DNA from: an uncultured Prochlorococcus sp.
GTDB taxonomy: Bacteria > Cyanobacteriota > Cyanobacteriia > PCC-6307 > Cyanobiaceae
Assembly: GCA_902576415.1 (NCBI GenBank)
Contig: CACGVZ010000001.1
Span: 62,001-126,000 of the forward strand
Direction: 5' to 3'
Length of the DNA stretch: 64,000 bases
Part shown: piece after piece, positions 38,841 to 49,677 of the stretch
Numbering within the stretch: position 1 is the first letter of the stretch
How the letters are laid out: every line of letters begins with the position of its first letter
Notes under the pieces: model-generated
Seen by the model: the letters and a program-made list of their open reading frames with translations, nothing else
Databases searched by the model: none
Told to the model about the DNA's origin: nothing
Position numbers and translations under genes: made by a program

Positions 38841-39251
38841 TTAACGTTTAGAGAATTGAGGAGCTTTTCTTGCTTTTTTAAGACCATACTTTCTTCTTTC
38901 CTTGGCTCTAGGATCTCTACTGAGATGGCCTTCAGTTTTTAGAGGTTTTCTATTGTCTTGTGATAATTCGCAAAGTGCTCTAGCAGCTCCTTGCTTAATA
39001 GCATCTGCTTGACCTGTTAATCCACCACCAAATACATTTACCAGGACATCATAAGAATTTTCTAGGCCTAATGTTTGTAGAGGTGCTTTTATTGAATTTA
39101 TGTGAAGAGGGTTGAAGTTTAGATAATCATCTCCAGGACGACCATTAATTTTAATTTGTCCATTTCCCGGGATCAAGCGAACCCTAGCAACTGAGGTTTT
39201 TCTTCTTCCAGTTCCCCAATAAACAGCTTTGTTTTTTATTTGACTTTCCAT
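38841..39251 (-). CDS. rpsI: 30S ribosomal protein S9
   Basis: A 136-residue S9 with [16 protein letters not shown] at the start and the conserved basic tail [12 protein letters not shown] that reaches the P-site tRNA. It follows rplM after 9 bases and precedes rpmE by 12, as in most bacteria. Confidence 0.98.
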   Translation of the reverse strand: MESQIKNKAVYWGTGRRKTSVARVRLIPGNGQIKINGRPGDDYLNFNPLHINSIKAPLQTLGLENSYDVLVNVFGGGLTGQADAIKQGAARALCELSQDNRKPLKTEGHLSRDPRAKERRKYGLKKARKAPQFSKR

Positions 39252-39260
39252 TTTAATAAA

Positions 39261-39692
39261 TTAACAATCTAATAATACAGGATTCTGGGCAGCATGAGGA
39301 TGATCAGCACCTTTATAAACCTTTAGTTTTTTAAATTGCTGTCTTCCTAAAGAGTTATGAGGCAGCATTCCCTTAACAGCTTGCTCAATGATTCTTTCAG
39401 GAATCCTCTCTTGAAGAGACTCAAATTTTTCAATTTTCATTCCTCCTGGCCTACCAGAATGTCTTCTATATAACTTTTGTGATGCTTTTTTGCCTGTTAC
39501 CTCAACTTTTTCAGCATTGACAACAATAACAAAATCACCCGTATCTAAATGAGGAGTAAATGTGGGTTTATTTTTGCCTCTTAAAACAGTTGCAATCTCT
39601 GTAGCAAGTCTCCCAAGTGTCTTATCTTTTGCGTCAACTAAAAACCAATTTCTTTCAATAGTTTCTATAGACGGAGTAATAGTTCTATTCAT
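39261..39692 (-). CDS. rplM: 50S ribosomal protein L13
   Basis: A 143-residue L13 ([21 protein letters not shown], then [16 protein letters not shown] and [18 protein letters not shown]). It binds 23S rRNA early in assembly. The 117-base spacer separating it from truA is the largest in this part of the run and may include a promoter for the rplM-rpsI-rpmE-prfA segment. Confidence 0.98.
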   Translation of the reverse strand: MNRTITPSIETIERNWFLVDAKDKTLGRLATEIATVLRGKNKPTFTPHLDTGDFVIVVNAEKVEVTGKKASQKLYRRHSGRPGGMKIEKFESLQERIPERIIEQAVKGMLPHNSLGRQQFKKLKVYKGADHPHAAQNPVLLDC

Positions 39693-39809
39693 TTACCAAA
39701 TTTATACAAATAGTTTTTTAAATTTAATACTAAATTCTACATTATTGGAGGAGTATTAAACAATAAATTTCGATAAATCTCACAAATTAGTTTCTTTATT
39801 CAAATTTAC

Positions 39810-40616
39810 TTAAGAAAAACCCCTAATTAAAAATTCTGGAAATAAATCATTTTTATTGATCTTCTGAAAAACATTTTCTTCATAGACAGCATTTACAAAA
39901 CATAACCCCTTAGCTGGAGCAGATTCTTTGACATCATATTTTCTTTTATTTACCCATCTATCTGTCAAAATATCTGGCGATATTTTTTTTTCTCCAACTA
40001 ACACTAGTTGACCAACAATTAAACGGACCATTCCATAAAGAAAACCAGTTGCTTTAATATCAACTAAAATTATATCCTCTACTTTTTTAATATTTATATT
40101 TTTTATGTTCGTAATTGAAGTTGCCCTATTGCTTCCAGTTTTTTGAAAAGCAAAAAAGTCATGTTTTCCTTCCATTCTTTTTGATGCATTTGACATTAAA
40201 ACTGGATCTAGCACTTTTTGGTACCTATGCCATGACCAATTGTTTATAAACACATTAGTAAATTTACTGTTATTAATCACATATCTATAATGCCTATATT
40301 TTGCTGAATAGCATGCATGCCAATTATTATTTACCTCAATCGATTCCAAAATTCTAATTGTTGAAGGTAAATGACTATTTAGTACATCTGAATAACGATT
40401 TCCTGGAATAACACAATCTATATCAAAATGTACCACTTGACCGGATGCATGAACCCCTGCATCAGTTCTTCCTGCCGCGAAGGTTTTTACAAAGTAATTT
40501 GTAATTTTAAAAAGAGCATTTTCTAGAATTCCCTGGACTGTATATGCATTTTTTTGTCTCTGCCATCCAGAGTAACTAGAACCATCATATTGGACAAGTA
40601 AAGCTACCCTTTTCAA
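39810..40616 (-). CDS. truA: tRNA pseudouridine synthase A
   Basis: A 268-residue TruA that makes pseudouridine at positions 38-40 of tRNA anticodon arms. The catalytic aspartate is Asp52 in AAGRTDAGVHASGQ. YDGSSYSGWQRQ at the start and GFLYGMVRLIVGQLV near 200-214 are also diagnostic. It lies between rplQ and rplM, the common cyanobacterial order. Confidence 0.96.
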   Translation of the reverse strand: MKRVALLVQYDGSSYSGWQRQKNAYTVQGILENALFKITNYFVKTFAAGRTDAGVHASGQVVHFDIDCVIPGNRYSDVLNSHLPSTIRILESIEVNNNWHACYSAKYRHYRYVINNSKFTNVFINNWSWHRYQKVLDPVLMSNASKRMEGKHDFFAFQKTGSNRATSITNIKNINIKKVEDIILVDIKATGFLYGMVRLIVGQLVLVGEKKISPDILTDRWVNKRKYDVKESAPAKGLCFVNAVYEENVFQKINKNDLFPEFLIRGFS

Positions 40617-40652
40617 AAGTTATTTACTAGTAAAAACCTCTTATTAATTGAC

Positions 40653-41003
40653 TTAAACAAGCTCAATAATAGCCATCTGAGCGTTATCACCTTTTCTAGA
40701 AACGGTTCTAACTATGCGTGTATATCCACCTTTTCTATCTCCATACCTATCTTTTGCTTTTTCAAATAATGAATGAACTAATTTCTTATCATAAATATAT
40801 CCAATAGCCCTTCTCCTTGAAGCCAAACTACCATCTTTAGCAAGAGAAATCATCCTTTCAGCCTCGTTTCTTAAAGCTTTTGCCCTAGCTTTTGTTGTTG
40901 TTACTCTTCCTTCTCTTATCAACTGTGTAGTCAAACCTCTTAAAAGTGCTTTCCTCTGGTCAGCAGGTTTACTTAATAGTGGAATTCTAAGTTGGTGTCT
41001 CAT
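40653..41003 (-). CDS. rplQ: 50S ribosomal protein L17
   Basis: A 116-residue L17 with the family opening [23 protein letters not shown] and the ending [12 protein letters not shown]. It follows rpoA after 14 bases, the last gene of the alpha-type segment. Confidence 0.98.
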   Translation of the reverse strand: MRHQLRIPLLSKPADQRKALLRGLTTQLIREGRVTTTKARAKALRNEAERMISLAKDGSLASRRRAIGYIYDKKLVHSLFEKAKDRYGDRKGGYTRIVRTVSRKGDNAQMAIIELV

Positions 41004-41017
41004 AATCTTAAAAAATT

Positions 41018-41956
41018 TTAAACAGATGTTCTGCTTTGTGGAATAGAAATTCCTATGCGCTCAAGTGCTTCAATAACCTCATCTGCAGATTTAGAGCCAA
41101 AGTTCTTAATTTCAAGAAGATCTTCATAGCTAAAACCCATTAAATCCGAAACAGAATTAACTTGAGCTCTCTTTAAACAATTATAAGCTCTAACGGACAA
41201 GTTTAGTTCTTCAAGAGGAATTTGAGCTTCTGGAGATGGTTCAGGTTCTTCAGGAATCTCCTCCACCATTGTTACTGTGGCAAGAGGCTGAAAGAGTTCA
41301 ATTAAATGATTTGCAGCTTCAGAAATGGCATCATCAGGACTTGTTGAACCATCTGTTACAACTTCCATTCTTAATCTTTCTCTACCTGTTCCACCCTCTG
41401 CTACAGCAGTTTCATCAATAGTAAAATTAACTCGTTTTACTGGCATAAATACAGCATCTATTTGAAGCAAATCAATAGCAGTTGTTTCTTCATTCTTTCG
41501 ATCTACAGGTCTATATCCTACACCTCTTTCAACATGTATCTCTAACTCTAAGTTATGACCCTCCTGAATAGTTGCAATCGGTTTTTCACCATCAACAATT
41601 TCAACTTGAGATGAAAATTGAATATCATTCGCCTTTACCTCCATTGGACCACTGGCTACTAACCTACCGATTTCAAGTTCTGGATTAGAACTATTAATTG
41701 ATAGTTGCTTACAATTGAGAAGAATATCTAAAACATCTTCTCTAACTCCAGGAATAGTTGCATATTCGTGGTTAATTCCTGCTATTCTAACTGCAGTAAC
41801 TGCACTTCCTTCAAGCCCTCCCATGAGGACTCTTCTAAGAGAATTGCCTAAAGTTGTAGCTTGTCCCCTTTCTAAGGGGCCAATTAAAAAAGTTCCTGTT
41901 TGGGAGCGATCATCTAATATTTGATGGTCGATTCTGTCAATCTGGTATTGCAACAC
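41018..41956 (-). CDS. rpoA: RNA polymerase alpha subunit
   Basis: A 312-residue alpha subunit. The N-terminal dimerisation domain contains [19 protein letters not shown] and [20 protein letters not shown]. After an acidic linker ([14 protein letters not shown]), the C-terminal domain (about 245-305) has [14 protein letters not shown] and [16 protein letters not shown], the part that contacts DNA and activators. Length is normal for cyanobacteria. Confidence 0.99.
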   Translation of the reverse strand: MLQYQIDRIDHQILDDRSQTGTFLIGPLERGQATTLGNSLRRVLMGGLEGSAVTAVRIAGINHEYATIPGVREDVLDILLNCKQLSINSSNPELEIGRLVASGPMEVKANDIQFSSQVEIVDGEKPIATIQEGHNLELEIHVERGVGYRPVDRKNEETTAIDLLQIDAVFMPVKRVNFTIDETAVAEGGTGRERLRMEVVTDGSTSPDDAISEAANHLIELFQPLATVTMVEEIPEEPEPSPEAQIPLEELNLSVRAYNCLKRAQVNSVSDLMGFSYEDLLEIKNFGSKSADEVIEALERIGISIPQSRTSV

Positions 41957-42008
41957 GGAAAAAAATAAGGTTAAAAGTTTTTTTGGGGGGTTGGAGAATG
42001 GTTAGGAC

Positions 42009-42401
42009 CTAAACGCGTCTTCGTTTAGGTCTCCTACATCCATTATGAGGTAATGGCGTTACATCTCTTATTAGAGTTATTTCTAATCCGGCCACTTGTA
42101 AAGCTCTTATGGCCGTTTCCCTACCTGAGCCTGGTCCTCTAACTAATACTTCTATTTGTCTCATACCTTGATCAAGTGCCCTCCTAGCTGCAGCTTCAGC
42201 TGCGGTTTGAGCAGCGAATGGAGTACCTTTTCGTGCACCTTTAAATCCACTAGCTCCTGCTGAGGACCAAGAAATTACATGACCAGAAGTGTCAGTAATG
42301 GAGACAATAGTGTTATTAAATGTGCTTTGAATATGTACCACACCATTTGGTACATTTCGTTTGGATTTCTTTGAACCTGTTTTTTTTACTGTAGCTGGCA
42401 T
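42009..42401 (-). CDS. rpsK: 30S ribosomal protein S11
   Basis: A 130-residue S11 with [30 protein letters not shown] and the arginine-rich end [10 protein letters not shown]. It lies between rpsM and rpoA. No rpsD follows it, unlike in enterobacteria; that gene must be elsewhere. Confidence 0.98.
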   Translation of the reverse strand: MPATVKKTGSKKSKRNVPNGVVHIQSTFNNTIVSITDTSGHVISWSSAGASGFKGARKGTPFAAQTAAEAAARRALDQGMRQIEVLVRGPGSGRETAIRALQVAGLEITLIRDVTPLPHNGCRRPKRRRV

Positions 42402-42445
42402 GATTTTTAATTTAATATTGGAAATTAGTGTATAGATTTAGTTAT

Positions 42446-42811
42446 TTATTTTTTTCTTCCAGCAACTGTTTTCCTAGAACCGCGTCTTGTTCTTGCATTA
42501 GTTCTAGTTCTTTGACCTCTTACTGGAAGACTCATTCTATGCCTTCTTCCTCTTACACAACCTATATCTTGTAGACGTTTTAAAGCCATTCCCTCTTTTC
42601 TTCTCAAATCACCTTCTAAAGTAAATTCTTCTGTGGCACCTCTAAGTTTTTGCACATCAGAATCTGAAAGGTCTTTAACGCGAGTATCTGGGTTTACACC
42701 AGTATTAGAAAGAATTAGCTTTGATCTAGTTAAACCAATCCCATAGACGTATGTAAGTGCAATTTCAACTCGCTTTTCGCGAGGTATGTCAATTCCTGCA
42801 ATCCTGGCCAC
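42446..42811 (-). CDS. rpsM: 30S ribosomal protein S13
   Basis: A 121-residue S13, with [25 protein letters not shown] at the start, [23 protein letters not shown] in the C-terminal part and a basic tail. It directly follows rpmJ after 41 bases. Confidence 0.98.
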   Translation of the reverse strand: MARIAGIDIPREKRVEIALTYVYGIGLTRSKLILSNTGVNPDTRVKDLSDSDVQKLRGATEEFTLEGDLRRKEGMALKRLQDIGCVRGRRHRMSLPVRGQRTRTNARTRRGSRKTVAGRKK

Positions 42812-42852
42812 GTGTTTTGAATAAGTAAAAGTTTGAATTTAAGGATTAAATT

Positions 42853-42969
42853 TTAACCCTGACGCTGTTTATTGCGAGGTCTTTTCTTGTTGATAACATA
42901 GATTTTACCTCTTCTCCTCACGATCTGATCGTCAGGACTAATTTTTTTGACTGAAGATCTGACCTTCAT
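42853..42969 (-). CDS. rpmJ: 50S ribosomal protein L36 (zinc-free form)
   Basis: A 38-residue L36: [14 protein letters not shown] at the start and [11 protein letters not shown] at the end. The usual zinc ligands (CxxC, a later Cys and a His) are absent, with SPDDQ where CDKCR is common, so this is the C-minus type. Position between adk and rpsM is canonical, apart from a missing infA. Confidence 0.95.
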   Translation of the reverse strand: MKVRSSVKKISPDDQIVRRRGKIYVINKKRPRNKQRQG

Positions 42970-43014
42970 AGGGGTTTAACAAATAAAACGTTAATATTAT
43001 ATTCTACATCATCA

Positions 43015-43563
43015 TCAAGCCATTTTTTGTTTGATATCAGAGGAAATGGTTTTTAAATCTCTATCAGCATCAATATATTCTAACAATGAGAGATCTTTAA
43101 AATATTTAATTAATGGTTCTGTAGTTTTCTTGTAAATGTCAACTCGTGTTCTAATTGTCTCTTCCGTATCATCTTTTCTCCCTCTTACAAGCAAACGCTT
43201 AATTAGCACTTCTTCAGGAATATCTAGATAAAAAACAACTTCCAAAGGTTGATTTATTTCAATTAAAACCTCATTCAATGAATTTGCTTGAGATAAATTT
43301 CTTGGGTATCCATCTAGAATCCAACCTTTATTATCCTTGACTAAATTTTGTCTTACTATCTTTAATACGAGTTCATCACTAACAAGTTCCCCTCGATTCA
43401 TAATATCTTTTACCTGTACACCAAGATTAGTATTCATTTCGATTTCTTTTCTTAATAATTCACCAGTTGAAAGGTGTAAATAAGAATTAGTTTGACTTAG
43501 CAATTCCGCTTGAGTCCCTTTCCCTGCTCCAGGAGCTCCTAAAAATAGTAAATGTTTCTTCAT
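43015..43563 (-). CDS. adk: Adenylate kinase
   Basis: A 182-residue short-form adenylate kinase (AMP + ATP to 2 ADP). The P-loop GAPGAGKGT is at 9-17, followed by [10 protein letters not shown] and [10 protein letters not shown]. The LID is short ([14 protein letters not shown]) with no zinc cysteines, as in cyanobacterial enzymes. Its ATG overlaps the secY stop codon by one base (TAATG), a coupling arrangement. Confidence 0.97.
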   Translation of the reverse strand: MKKHLLFLGAPGAGKGTQAELLSQTNSYLHLSTGELLRKEIEMNTNLGVQVKDIMNRGELVSDELVLKIVRQNLVKDNKGWILDGYPRNLSQANSLNEVLIEINQPLEVVFYLDIPEEVLIKRLLVRGRKDDTEETIRTRVDIYKKTTEPLIKYFKDLSLLEYIDADRDLKTISSDIKQKMA

Positions 43564-44882
43564 TAATTGTTAATTAGTCCCTCATACCTTTGTGAAATAA
43601 CATAGGTTTGAATTTGCTTAGCAGTATCTATAGCAACACCAACAAGAATTAGTAATGAAGTTGCTCCTAAACCTTGAAAAGTCTGAACATTTGTAGCTCT
43701 TTCTACTGCAGCTGGGATTATAGCTACTGAACCCAGAAATAATCCTCCCAATAATGTCAATCTATTTTGTATACCAGATAGGTAGTTTGCTGTATTAGTT
43801 CCTGGTCTAACTCCCGGAATTGCTACTCCACCTTTCTTTAAATTTGATGCTACATCGACTGGATTGATAGTAAGAGATGCATAAAAATAGGAGAACCCCA
43901 GTATCAAGGAGAAGAATGTAAGAGCATATGGCCATGGATTAGAAGAACCGGGATTTAAACTACTGGCTAACTTAATTAAGACCGGATTACCCGTAACATT
44001 TGCAATAGTTATAGGTAAAAAAATTAAAGCAGATGCAAAAATAATAGGCATCACTCCTCCTGCATTTAATTTCAAAGGTAAATAACTTTGCCTTGTAGGA
44101 AGTAATGTTGTATTTCCTATTTGCCTTTTTGCACTAACAATAGGAATACGCCGTGCTCCCTCCTGGACAAAAATTATCCCAACTATTGTTAGTAAAAACA
44201 CTCCAAGTAAAACTGCTATGCCTAATACATCTCCTCTATCACCAGTTTGGGCTTTTTCTATGGTTGAACTTAGGGCCTTTGGTAGGGTCGAAACAATATT
44301 CAAAAAAATTACCAGTGAAGCGCCTTGACCTATCCCTTTCTCAGTAATAATTTCACTAAACCACATTACTAACATTGAGCCAGTAACCAAGGCAATGGAG
44401 GTTTGCATGACAAATGTAGTGTCACTTATCCCCTCAATAGCATATTGTCTGAGAATTAAAGAAAAAATTATACTTTGCAAAAAACCCCATCCTAATGAAA
44501 CATATCTAGTTATTTGAGCAATTTTTCTTCTCCCCGCTTCTCCTTCATTTTTTTGTAAATCTTCAAGCACAGGCAATGAAGCTGTGAGAAGCTGAATAAT
44601 AATTGATGCGTTAATAAAGGGAAGTATGCCTAATGCGAATATTCCTAAGGTTGAAATTCCTCCTCCAGTAAAAATATCTAAAAAACCTATTAATTGCCCA
44701 CCTTGATCTATAAAACTTTTAAAAGCGACCCTATCAATACCAGGCATAGGTATATATATCCCAAGTCTTACTAAAAGCAGAAGACCTAAAGTAGTTAAAA
44801 CTCTACTCCTTAACTCTTTATTTAAAAATAATTGGGAAAGTATTTCAGAAGCGCTAGGATTTCTACTTTTGTTGACAAACAT
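43563..44882 (-). CDS. secY: Preprotein translocase subunit SecY
   Basis: A 439-residue, ten-span channel protein for Sec export and thylakoid insertion. Conserved parts are [10 protein letters not shown], the [17 protein letters not shown] span, [13 protein letters not shown] and the cytoplasmic loop [13 protein letters not shown]. Length is normal. It lies between rplO and adk in the spc-type segment. Confidence 0.98.
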   Translation of the reverse strand: MFVNKSRNPSASEILSQLFLNKELRSRVLTTLGLLLLVRLGIYIPMPGIDRVAFKSFIDQGGQLIGFLDIFTGGGISTLGIFALGILPFINASIIIQLLTASLPVLEDLQKNEGEAGRRKIAQITRYVSLGWGFLQSIIFSLILRQYAIEGISDTTFVMQTSIALVTGSMLVMWFSEIITEKGIGQGASLVIFLNIVSTLPKALSSTIEKAQTGDRGDVLGIAVLLGVFLLTIVGIIFVQEGARRIPIVSAKRQIGNTTLLPTRQSYLPLKLNAGGVMPIIFASALIFLPITIANVTGNPVLIKLASSLNPGSSNPWPYALTFFSLILGFSYFYASLTINPVDVASNLKKGGVAIPGVRPGTNTANYLSGIQNRLTLLGGLFLGSVAIIPAAVERATNVQTFQGLGATSLLILVGVAIDTAKQIQTYVISQRYEGLINN

Positions 44883-44911
44883 TTTGAAGCTTACCTAAAT
44901 TTTTAGTAAAT

Positions 44912-45370
44912 TTATTTATTATTTATAAGCTCGCAGGATCCACCTGCGTCCTCAATTTTTTGTTTTGCAACTTTTGTAAATGCATGAGCTTGGACTTTTA
45001 GCTTTACATTAATTTTTCCATTACCAAGGATTTTTAAGGGAAATTTGGGCTTAAAGATCAATCCTTTCTTAACTAGTGAGTCAAGGTTAACTGTATCGTT
45101 ATCTTTGAAATCATTTAATTTTTCTAAATTAATTATGGAAAAGTTCTTTTGGTTAATTATTTCAAAGTGCTTTAATTTTGGAACTCTTCTATATAAAGGC
45201 ATTTGGCCACCTTCAAAACCTGGACGTGTGGGTCTTCCAGAACGTGACTTTTGTCCTCTCATTCCAAAACCACATGATGCACCCTGACCGGCCGCAATAC
45301 CTCTACCCTTTCTTAATTTTTTCTTTCTCGAGCCAGAGTTTGATTTAAGTGTATTTAATGTTGAAGTCAT
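44912..45370 (-). CDS. rplO: 50S ribosomal protein L15
   Basis: A 152-residue L15 when started at the ATG at 45370; a TTG at 45379 would add three residues and overlap rpsE. The glycine-rich [23 protein letters not shown] region is characteristic. rpmD (L30), usually between rpsE and rplO, is absent: only five bases separate them. Confidence 0.97.
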   Translation of the reverse strand: MTSTLNTLKSNSGSRKKKLRKGRGIAAGQGASCGFGMRGQKSRSGRPTRPGFEGGQMPLYRRVPKLKHFEIINQKNFSIINLEKLNDFKDNDTVNLDSLVKKGLIFKPKFPLKILGNGKINVKLKVQAHAFTKVAKQKIEDAGGSCELINNK

Positions 45371-45375
45371 AATTT

Positions 45376-45996
45376 TCAAGAATAGAGCTGTTCAAGTGAG
45401 ATACCTCTTTCCCTAGAGGCAGATTTGTGTGTTCTTAATTGCGAAAGAGCTACCATAGCAGCTCTAGCGTTATTCAAAGGTGTTTTACTACCCAATCTTT
45501 TTGCTAAAACATTTTTTATGCCTGCTAATTCTAAAACTGTTCTTATTGAACCACCAGCAATTACTCCTGTACCTGGGGCAGCTGGTCTAATTAGAACATT
45601 AGCCGCACCATCTCGACCTAAAGATAAAGTCGGTATTGAATTATTTGGGGTTAAGGGAACCCTAACAAGATTCTTTTTACCATCTGAAACTCCCTTTCTC
45701 ACCGCACCAATAACATCCCCTGCTTTACCAACTCCAACTCCAACTTGACCTTTTTCGTTACCTACTACAACAATTGCTCTAAAACTCATTTTTTTTCCAC
45801 CCTTAACAGTCTTAGAAACGCGTCGAATTTGAACAACTCTTTCTTGCCAATCAGAATCTCTCTCTAAATTTTTTGAATCACCTCTTCTATTTCTTTTTCG
45901 ATCATTACGATTATTCTTTTTTTGTTCTACGGGCGTAGCTGCAGGAACATTATCGTTCTTGGATTGAATTTCTTGTTTTGTTGGAGTGTCAGTCAT
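45376..45996 (-). CDS. rpsE: 30S ribosomal protein S5
   Basis: A 206-residue S5. The double-stranded RNA-binding part begins [21 protein letters not shown] and [17 protein letters not shown], with [12 protein letters not shown] and the [16 protein letters not shown] end. The first 45 residues are a polar, disordered Lys/Asn/Arg-rich extension, a feature of cyanobacterial S5. Confidence 0.98.
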   Translation of the reverse strand: MTDTPTKQEIQSKNDNVPAATPVEQKKNNRNDRKRNRRGDSKNLERDSDWQERVVQIRRVSKTVKGGKKMSFRAIVVVGNEKGQVGVGVGKAGDVIGAVRKGVSDGKKNLVRVPLTPNNSIPTLSLGRDGAANVLIRPAAPGTGVIAGGSIRTVLELAGIKNVLAKRLGSKTPLNNARAAMVALSQLRTHKSASRERGISLEQLYS

Positions 45997-46013
45997 AGTA
46001 AAAAATTTAAAAG

Positions 46014-46382
46014 TTAGAATTCTAGGCCGGCTTCACGAGCAGCATCTGCAAGTGCCTTTACTCTACCGTGATATAAATTACCTCCACGGTCAAAAATTAC
46101 TTGCTTAATACCTTTTTTTATCGCTCTCTTTGCTAATAATTTTCCAACAATAGAAGAAGAATTACAATCAGAAGGTAATTTCTCAGATTTTTCTTTTAAT
46201 TCTTTATCAACGGTTGAAGCTGAGCAAATAGTTGTTTGAGCGCTATCATCTATAACCTGAGCATAAATATGGTTATTAGAGCGAAAAACAGACAATCTTG
46301 GACGAGATGCATCTCCAATTAAGAATCTCCTTAATCTTCTATGTCTTTTTTGGGTTTGTAATTTCCTGGAAAGTTTGGTCAT
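46014..46382 (-). CDS. rplR: 50S ribosomal protein L18
   Basis: A 122-residue L18 that binds 5S r[23 protein letters not shown] and [26 protein letters not shown] are diagnostic. It lies between rplF and rpsE with short spacers. Confidence 0.98.
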   Translation of the reverse strand: MTKLSRKLQTQKRHRRLRRFLIGDASRPRLSVFRSNNHIYAQVIDDSAQTTICSASTVDKELKEKSEKLPSDCNSSSIVGKLLAKRAIKKGIKQVIFDRGGNLYHGRVKALADAAREAGLEF

Positions 46383-46396
46383 TTTTTTAATTGGAA

Positions 46397-46936
46397 TTAT
46401 TTTTTGCCAGATTTACCAGCTTTTCTGAGAATTCTCTCATCATGATATTTAATTCCTTTACCTTTATATGGCTCTGGAGGTCTAATTGATCTGATTTTTG
46501 CTGCTTCATTGCCAACAATTTCCTTATCAATTCCAGATACGGTAACGTTTGTATTACTCTCAACTTTGTATGTTATACCATCAGGGGGGATCATTTCTAC
46601 AGGATGACTATATCCTGCACTTACAACTAGATTTTTACCCTTAACTTGTGCTCTTGATCCAACGCCTACAATTTCTAGTTTCTTTGAAAAACCTTGAGTA
46701 ACCCCTTCAACCATATTTGCAATTAAAGCTCTACATAAACCATGTCTCTGCCTTGAATGTATTTTGGTTGTGGTAGGACTTACGACAACAGTATTATCTT
46801 TCTTATCAAAACTAACTCCCTCAGGCATGAGACGTTTTAACTCACCCTTTGGGCCCTTAACTGTAACTGTTAGTCCATCAAAATCAACTGTAACTTTCTC
46901 TGGAATAAGTACTGGTGTTTTTCCGATTCTTGACAT
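46397..46936 (-). CDS. rplF: 50S ribosomal protein L6
   Basis: A 179-residue L6 with [14 protein letters not shown] at the start and [19 protein letters not shown] near the end. Two tandem RNA-binding alpha/beta domains are evident. It lies between rpsH and rplR. Confidence 0.98.
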   Translation of the reverse strand: MSRIGKTPVLIPEKVTVDFDGLTVTVKGPKGELKRLMPEGVSFDKKDNTVVVSPTTTKIHSRQRHGLCRALIANMVEGVTQGFSKKLEIVGVGSRAQVKGKNLVVSAGYSHPVEMIPPDGITYKVESNTNVTVSGIDKEIVGNEAAKIRSIRPPEPYKGKGIKYHDERILRKAGKSGKK

Positions 46937-46948
46937 GATTAATTCTCC

Positions 46949-47350
46949 TTAATAAACATAGCAGAGGACTTCGCCGCCAATGCCTTGCTTTCTAGCATCG
47001 CGATCACTCATAACGCCTTTAGAAGTTGATATTATGGCAACTCCAAGACCTCCAAGAACTTTTGGTAAACCTCTAGTATTTTTATATATTCTTAAACCAG
47101 GTTTACTAACTCTTTGCATAGATCGAATAGTAGGAAATTTGTTTTTTCCACTATATTTGAGGCCGAGTATTATTTGTGATTTATAACCTTCACCTTCCTC
47201 ATTAATATCAGAAATGAACCCCTCTTTTTGAAGTACTTTGGCGATACTTAAGGACATTTTTGAACCTGGGATTGTTGTGGTTGTATGCTTTTTTTGACTC
47301 GCATTTCTAATTCGAGTTAGCATATCTGAAATAGGATCGTGATTTGACAT
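46949..47350 (-). CDS. rpsH: 30S ribosomal protein S8
   Basis: A 133-residue S8 with [18 protein letters not shown] at the start and [22 protein letters not shown] at the end, the 16S rRNA-binding part. rpsN is absent between rplE and this gene. In E. coli S8 represses the spc operon at the rplX-rplE junction; a hairpin is present at that place here (47911-47932). Confidence 0.98.
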   Translation of the reverse strand: MSNHDPISDMLTRIRNASQKKHTTTTIPGSKMSLSIAKVLQKEGFISDINEEGEGYKSQIILGLKYSGKNKFPTIRSMQRVSKPGLRIYKNTRGLPKVLGGLGVAIISTSKGVMSDRDARKQGIGGEVLCYVY

Positions 47351-47359
47351 AGTTTTAAT

Positions 47360-47899
47360 TTAATTCTTACTAAAAGGCATTCCTAACTCCTGCAAAAGAG
47401 CTTTACCTTCTTGATCTGATTTTGCACTAGTGACAATAGTTATATCCATACCTCTTATTGAATCTATTTTATCAAAAGAGATTTCAGGAAAAATCAATTG
47501 TTCTTTCACGCCAACGGTGTAATTACCTCTCCCATCAAAACTTTTTGGATTAACTCCTCTAAAGTCTCTTATTCTTGGTAAAGCTAGATTTATAAATCTC
47601 TCCAAAAAAGAATACATCCTGTCTCCTCTCAAGGTTACAGTACAACCAATAGGCATGCCCTCACGAATTTTAAAACCCGCAATAGCTTTTTTGGCCCTAG
47701 TTACAAGTGCCTTTTGCCCAGTAATTGTTGCCATTTCATTTAAAGAGGCTTCAAGAGCTTTCGAATTCGAAGCAGCCTCACCAAGACCTCTGTTAACGTT
47801 GACTTTGACAACTTTAGGTACTTGATGAATATTTTTAAGACCAAGGTCCTTTAAAAGTTTTGGTCTTATTGATTCTTTGTAGCGATTTTTTAGAGTCAT
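47360..47899 (-). CDS. rplE: 50S ribosomal protein L5
   Basis: A 179-residue L5, a 5S rRNA-binding protein. [42 protein letters not shown] and the [17 protein letters not shown] segment are typical. A 74-base spacer precedes it, the widest in this part of the cluster, and it contains a 7-base inverted repeat 12 bases before the start codon. Confidence 0.98.
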   Translation of the reverse strand: MTLKNRYKESIRPKLLKDLGLKNIHQVPKVVKVNVNRGLGEAASNSKALEASLNEMATITGQKALVTRAKKAIAGFKIREGMPIGCTVTLRGDRMYSFLERFINLALPRIRDFRGVNPKSFDGRGNYTVGVKEQLIFPEISFDKIDSIRGMDITIVTSAKSDQEGKALLQELGMPFSKN

Positions 47900-47910
47900 A
47901 ATTTTTTGTT

Positions 47911-47932
47911 AATTCTGGTCTTTGTCAGAATT
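47911..47932 (-). promoter_or_regulatory. Inverted repeat upstream of rplE
   Basis: AATTCTG (47911-47917) and CAGAATT (47926-47932) can pair around an 8-base loop, just upstream of the rplE start codon. No T-run follows. This matches the site where ribosomal protein S8 binds spc mRNA in E. coli, but the sequence has not been compared with the S8 motif. Confidence 0.45.
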
Positions 47933-47973
47933 GATAAATTAGAAAAAGTTGAAATCTGGTTTCTGATGAAAAA

Positions 47974-48285
47974 TTAATCAATTACTTCACCAGTTTTCTT
48001 CAATCTTCTTTTCTTAACCCCCTCTTTATCAATAAAGTATTCAATCTTACTTGTAAGATTTTTATCCTTTGAGAAGAACATTACATTTGATGCATGTAAA
48101 GATGCTTCTTCAGTAAGAATTCTTCCAGTTTCTCCTTCCTGAGTTGGTTTTACATGTTTGGTCCTAAGGTTAATTCCCTTTACAACTACTCTATTTTCAA
48201 GAGGGATAGTTTTTAAAACTTCACCAGTTTTCCCTTTATCCTTGCCATTAATTACTTTTACCAAATCTCCAGTTTTGATTCTCAT
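47974..48285 (-). CDS. rplX: 50S ribosomal protein L24
   Basis: A 103-residue L24 with [23 protein letters not shown], a KOW motif. The ATG at 48285 is preferred because a longer start at 48330 gives 15 residues ([14 protein letters not shown]) not seen in the family. L24 starts early 50S assembly. The rplN stop is 45 bases upstream. Confidence 0.96.
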   Translation of the reverse strand: MRIKTGDLVKVINGKDKGKTGEVLKTIPLENRVVVKGINLRTKHVKPTQEGETGRILTEEASLHASNVMFFSKDKNLTSKIEYFIDKEGVKKRRLKKTGEVID

Positions 48286-48330
48286 TTTTATTCTCTGGAA
48301 ATTTTTCTTTTGCTTTAATGAATCCAACAT

Positions 48331-48696
48331 TTAAATCACCTCCGGAGCAAGAGAAACAATCTTTGTATAATTTTTATCCCGCAGTTCTCTAGCTACAGGA
48401 CCAAAGACTCTAGTACCTTTTGGATTCTTATCTTCATTAATCAATACTGCCGCATTGTCATCAAATCTGATTGAATTACCAGTATTTCTTCTTAATGTTG
48501 CTTTTGTTCTAACGATGACCGCTTTAACAACTTCAGATTTCTTAACTCCCATATTAGGAAGAGCATCTTTGACAGTTGCTACGATTACATCCCCGACATG
48601 TGCATACCTTCTGTTAGAACCTAAAACCCTAATACATTGGAGTCTTTTTGCTCCGCTATTATCGGCAACTGTTAAATAAGTTTCTTGTTGAATCAT
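48331..48696 (-). CDS. rplN: 50S ribosomal protein L14
   Basis: A 121-residue L14: [25 protein letters not shown] at the start and [24 protein letters not shown] at the end. It overlaps the end of rpsQ by 4 bases (ATGA-type junction). Confidence 0.98.
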
Positions 48697-48959
48697 TTTT
48701 TAACCTCCCTAGCCTGACTTGTTTTATTGAGAATCTCTTCTATGGCCCATCTTTTTTGAGCACTAAGCGGTCTAGTTTCTCTAATTTTAACTCGATCACC
48801 TAAAACGCATGTATTTTCTGGATCATGCGCCTTATATCGAGTAGTTCTACTTACAATTTTTTTATAAGTGGGATGTGGATATCTGTTAATAACAGCAACA
48901 ACAACTGTTTTATCCATTTTGTCGCTGACAACAGTACCAATTCTTTCTTTAAGTGCCAT
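48693..48959 (-). CDS. rpsQ: 30S ribosomal protein S17
   Basis: An 88-residue S17 with [19 protein letters not shown] and [18 protein letters not shown]. It lies between rpmC and rplN, overlapping rplN by 4 bases. Confidence 0.98.
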
Positions 48960-48968
48960 AACTAATAA

Positions 48969-49187
48969 TTAATCAGAAGTTGTTTTAGAAGCAGATTGAC
49001 TCTTACTGAGAGTGAGTAATTGCGCAACTTGTTTCTTGATAATTTTAAATTTATGAGTTTCATTGAGCTGTCTTGTAGCTTGCTTGAATCTCAAGTCAAA
49101 AAGATCTTTTCGTAATTGGTCAATCTTTTCAGTAATTTGTTCAGAATTTAATTTTTTAAATTCCTTAAGTGACTCTGAGTTTTTCAT
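48969..49187 (-). CDS. rpmC: 50S ribosomal protein L29
   Basis: A 72-residue, mostly helical L29 with [22 protein letters not shown]. It begins within the last bases of rplP (4-base overlap). Confidence 0.97.
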   Translation of the reverse strand: MKNSESLKEFKKLNSEQITEKIDQLRKDLFDLRFKQATRQLNETHKFKIIKKQVAQLLTLSKSQSASKTTSD

Positions 49188-49666
49188 TGTTTAACCTCCT
49201 CTTGAGATTTTTTAATATTTTTAGTATTTTCTTGGGAGGAATTTTCTAGATTTTTATCAATTGAGATAAATTTAGTTTTTACAGGAAGTTTGTATTGAGC
49301 CAGACGCATAGCTTCCTTTGCAATTTCCTCAGTGATATCTTCACCACCCATTTCAAAAAGTATTCTTCCAGGTTTTACAACTGCGACCCAAAACTCTGGA
49401 TTACCTTTACCAGAACCCATTCTGGTTTCGGCAGGTCTCATGGTTACGGGTTTATCAGGAAATATTCTTATCCAGATTTGACCACCACGTTTGATATATC
49501 TAGTCATAGCTCTTCTGCTTGCTTCAATCTGACGTGCAGTTACCCAGCCACAGTCTTGAGCTTGGAGAGCAAATTGACCGAATGCGATAGTATTACCTTT
49601 TGAGGCTACACCCCTCATTCTGCCTCTATGTTGTTTACGGAATTTAGTACGTTTTGGACTAAGCAT
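49184..49666 (-). CDS. rplP: 50S ribosomal protein L16
   Basis: A 160-residue L16: [19 protein letters not shown] start, GYWGL-like tRNA-interacting segment as [18 protein letters not shown], and the [20 protein letters not shown] stretch. The last 25 residues form a polar extension ([20 protein letters not shown]), longer than in E. coli. A clear ribosome site (AGGAGG) precedes the start. Confidence 0.98.
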   Translation of the reverse strand: MLSPKRTKFRKQHRGRMRGVASKGNTIAFGQFALQAQDCGWVTARQIEASRRAMTRYIKRGGQIWIRIFPDKPVTMRPAETRMGSGKGNPEFWVAVVKPGRILFEMGGEDITEEIAKEAMRLAQYKLPVKTKFISIDKNLENSSQENTKNIKKSQEEVKQ

Positions 49667-49677
49667 TGTTATACCTC

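Noticed and set aside
41236-41421. Open frame opposite rpoA rich in Gln and Leu
   Set aside because: Antisense shadow of the acidic linker and nearby codons of rpoA.
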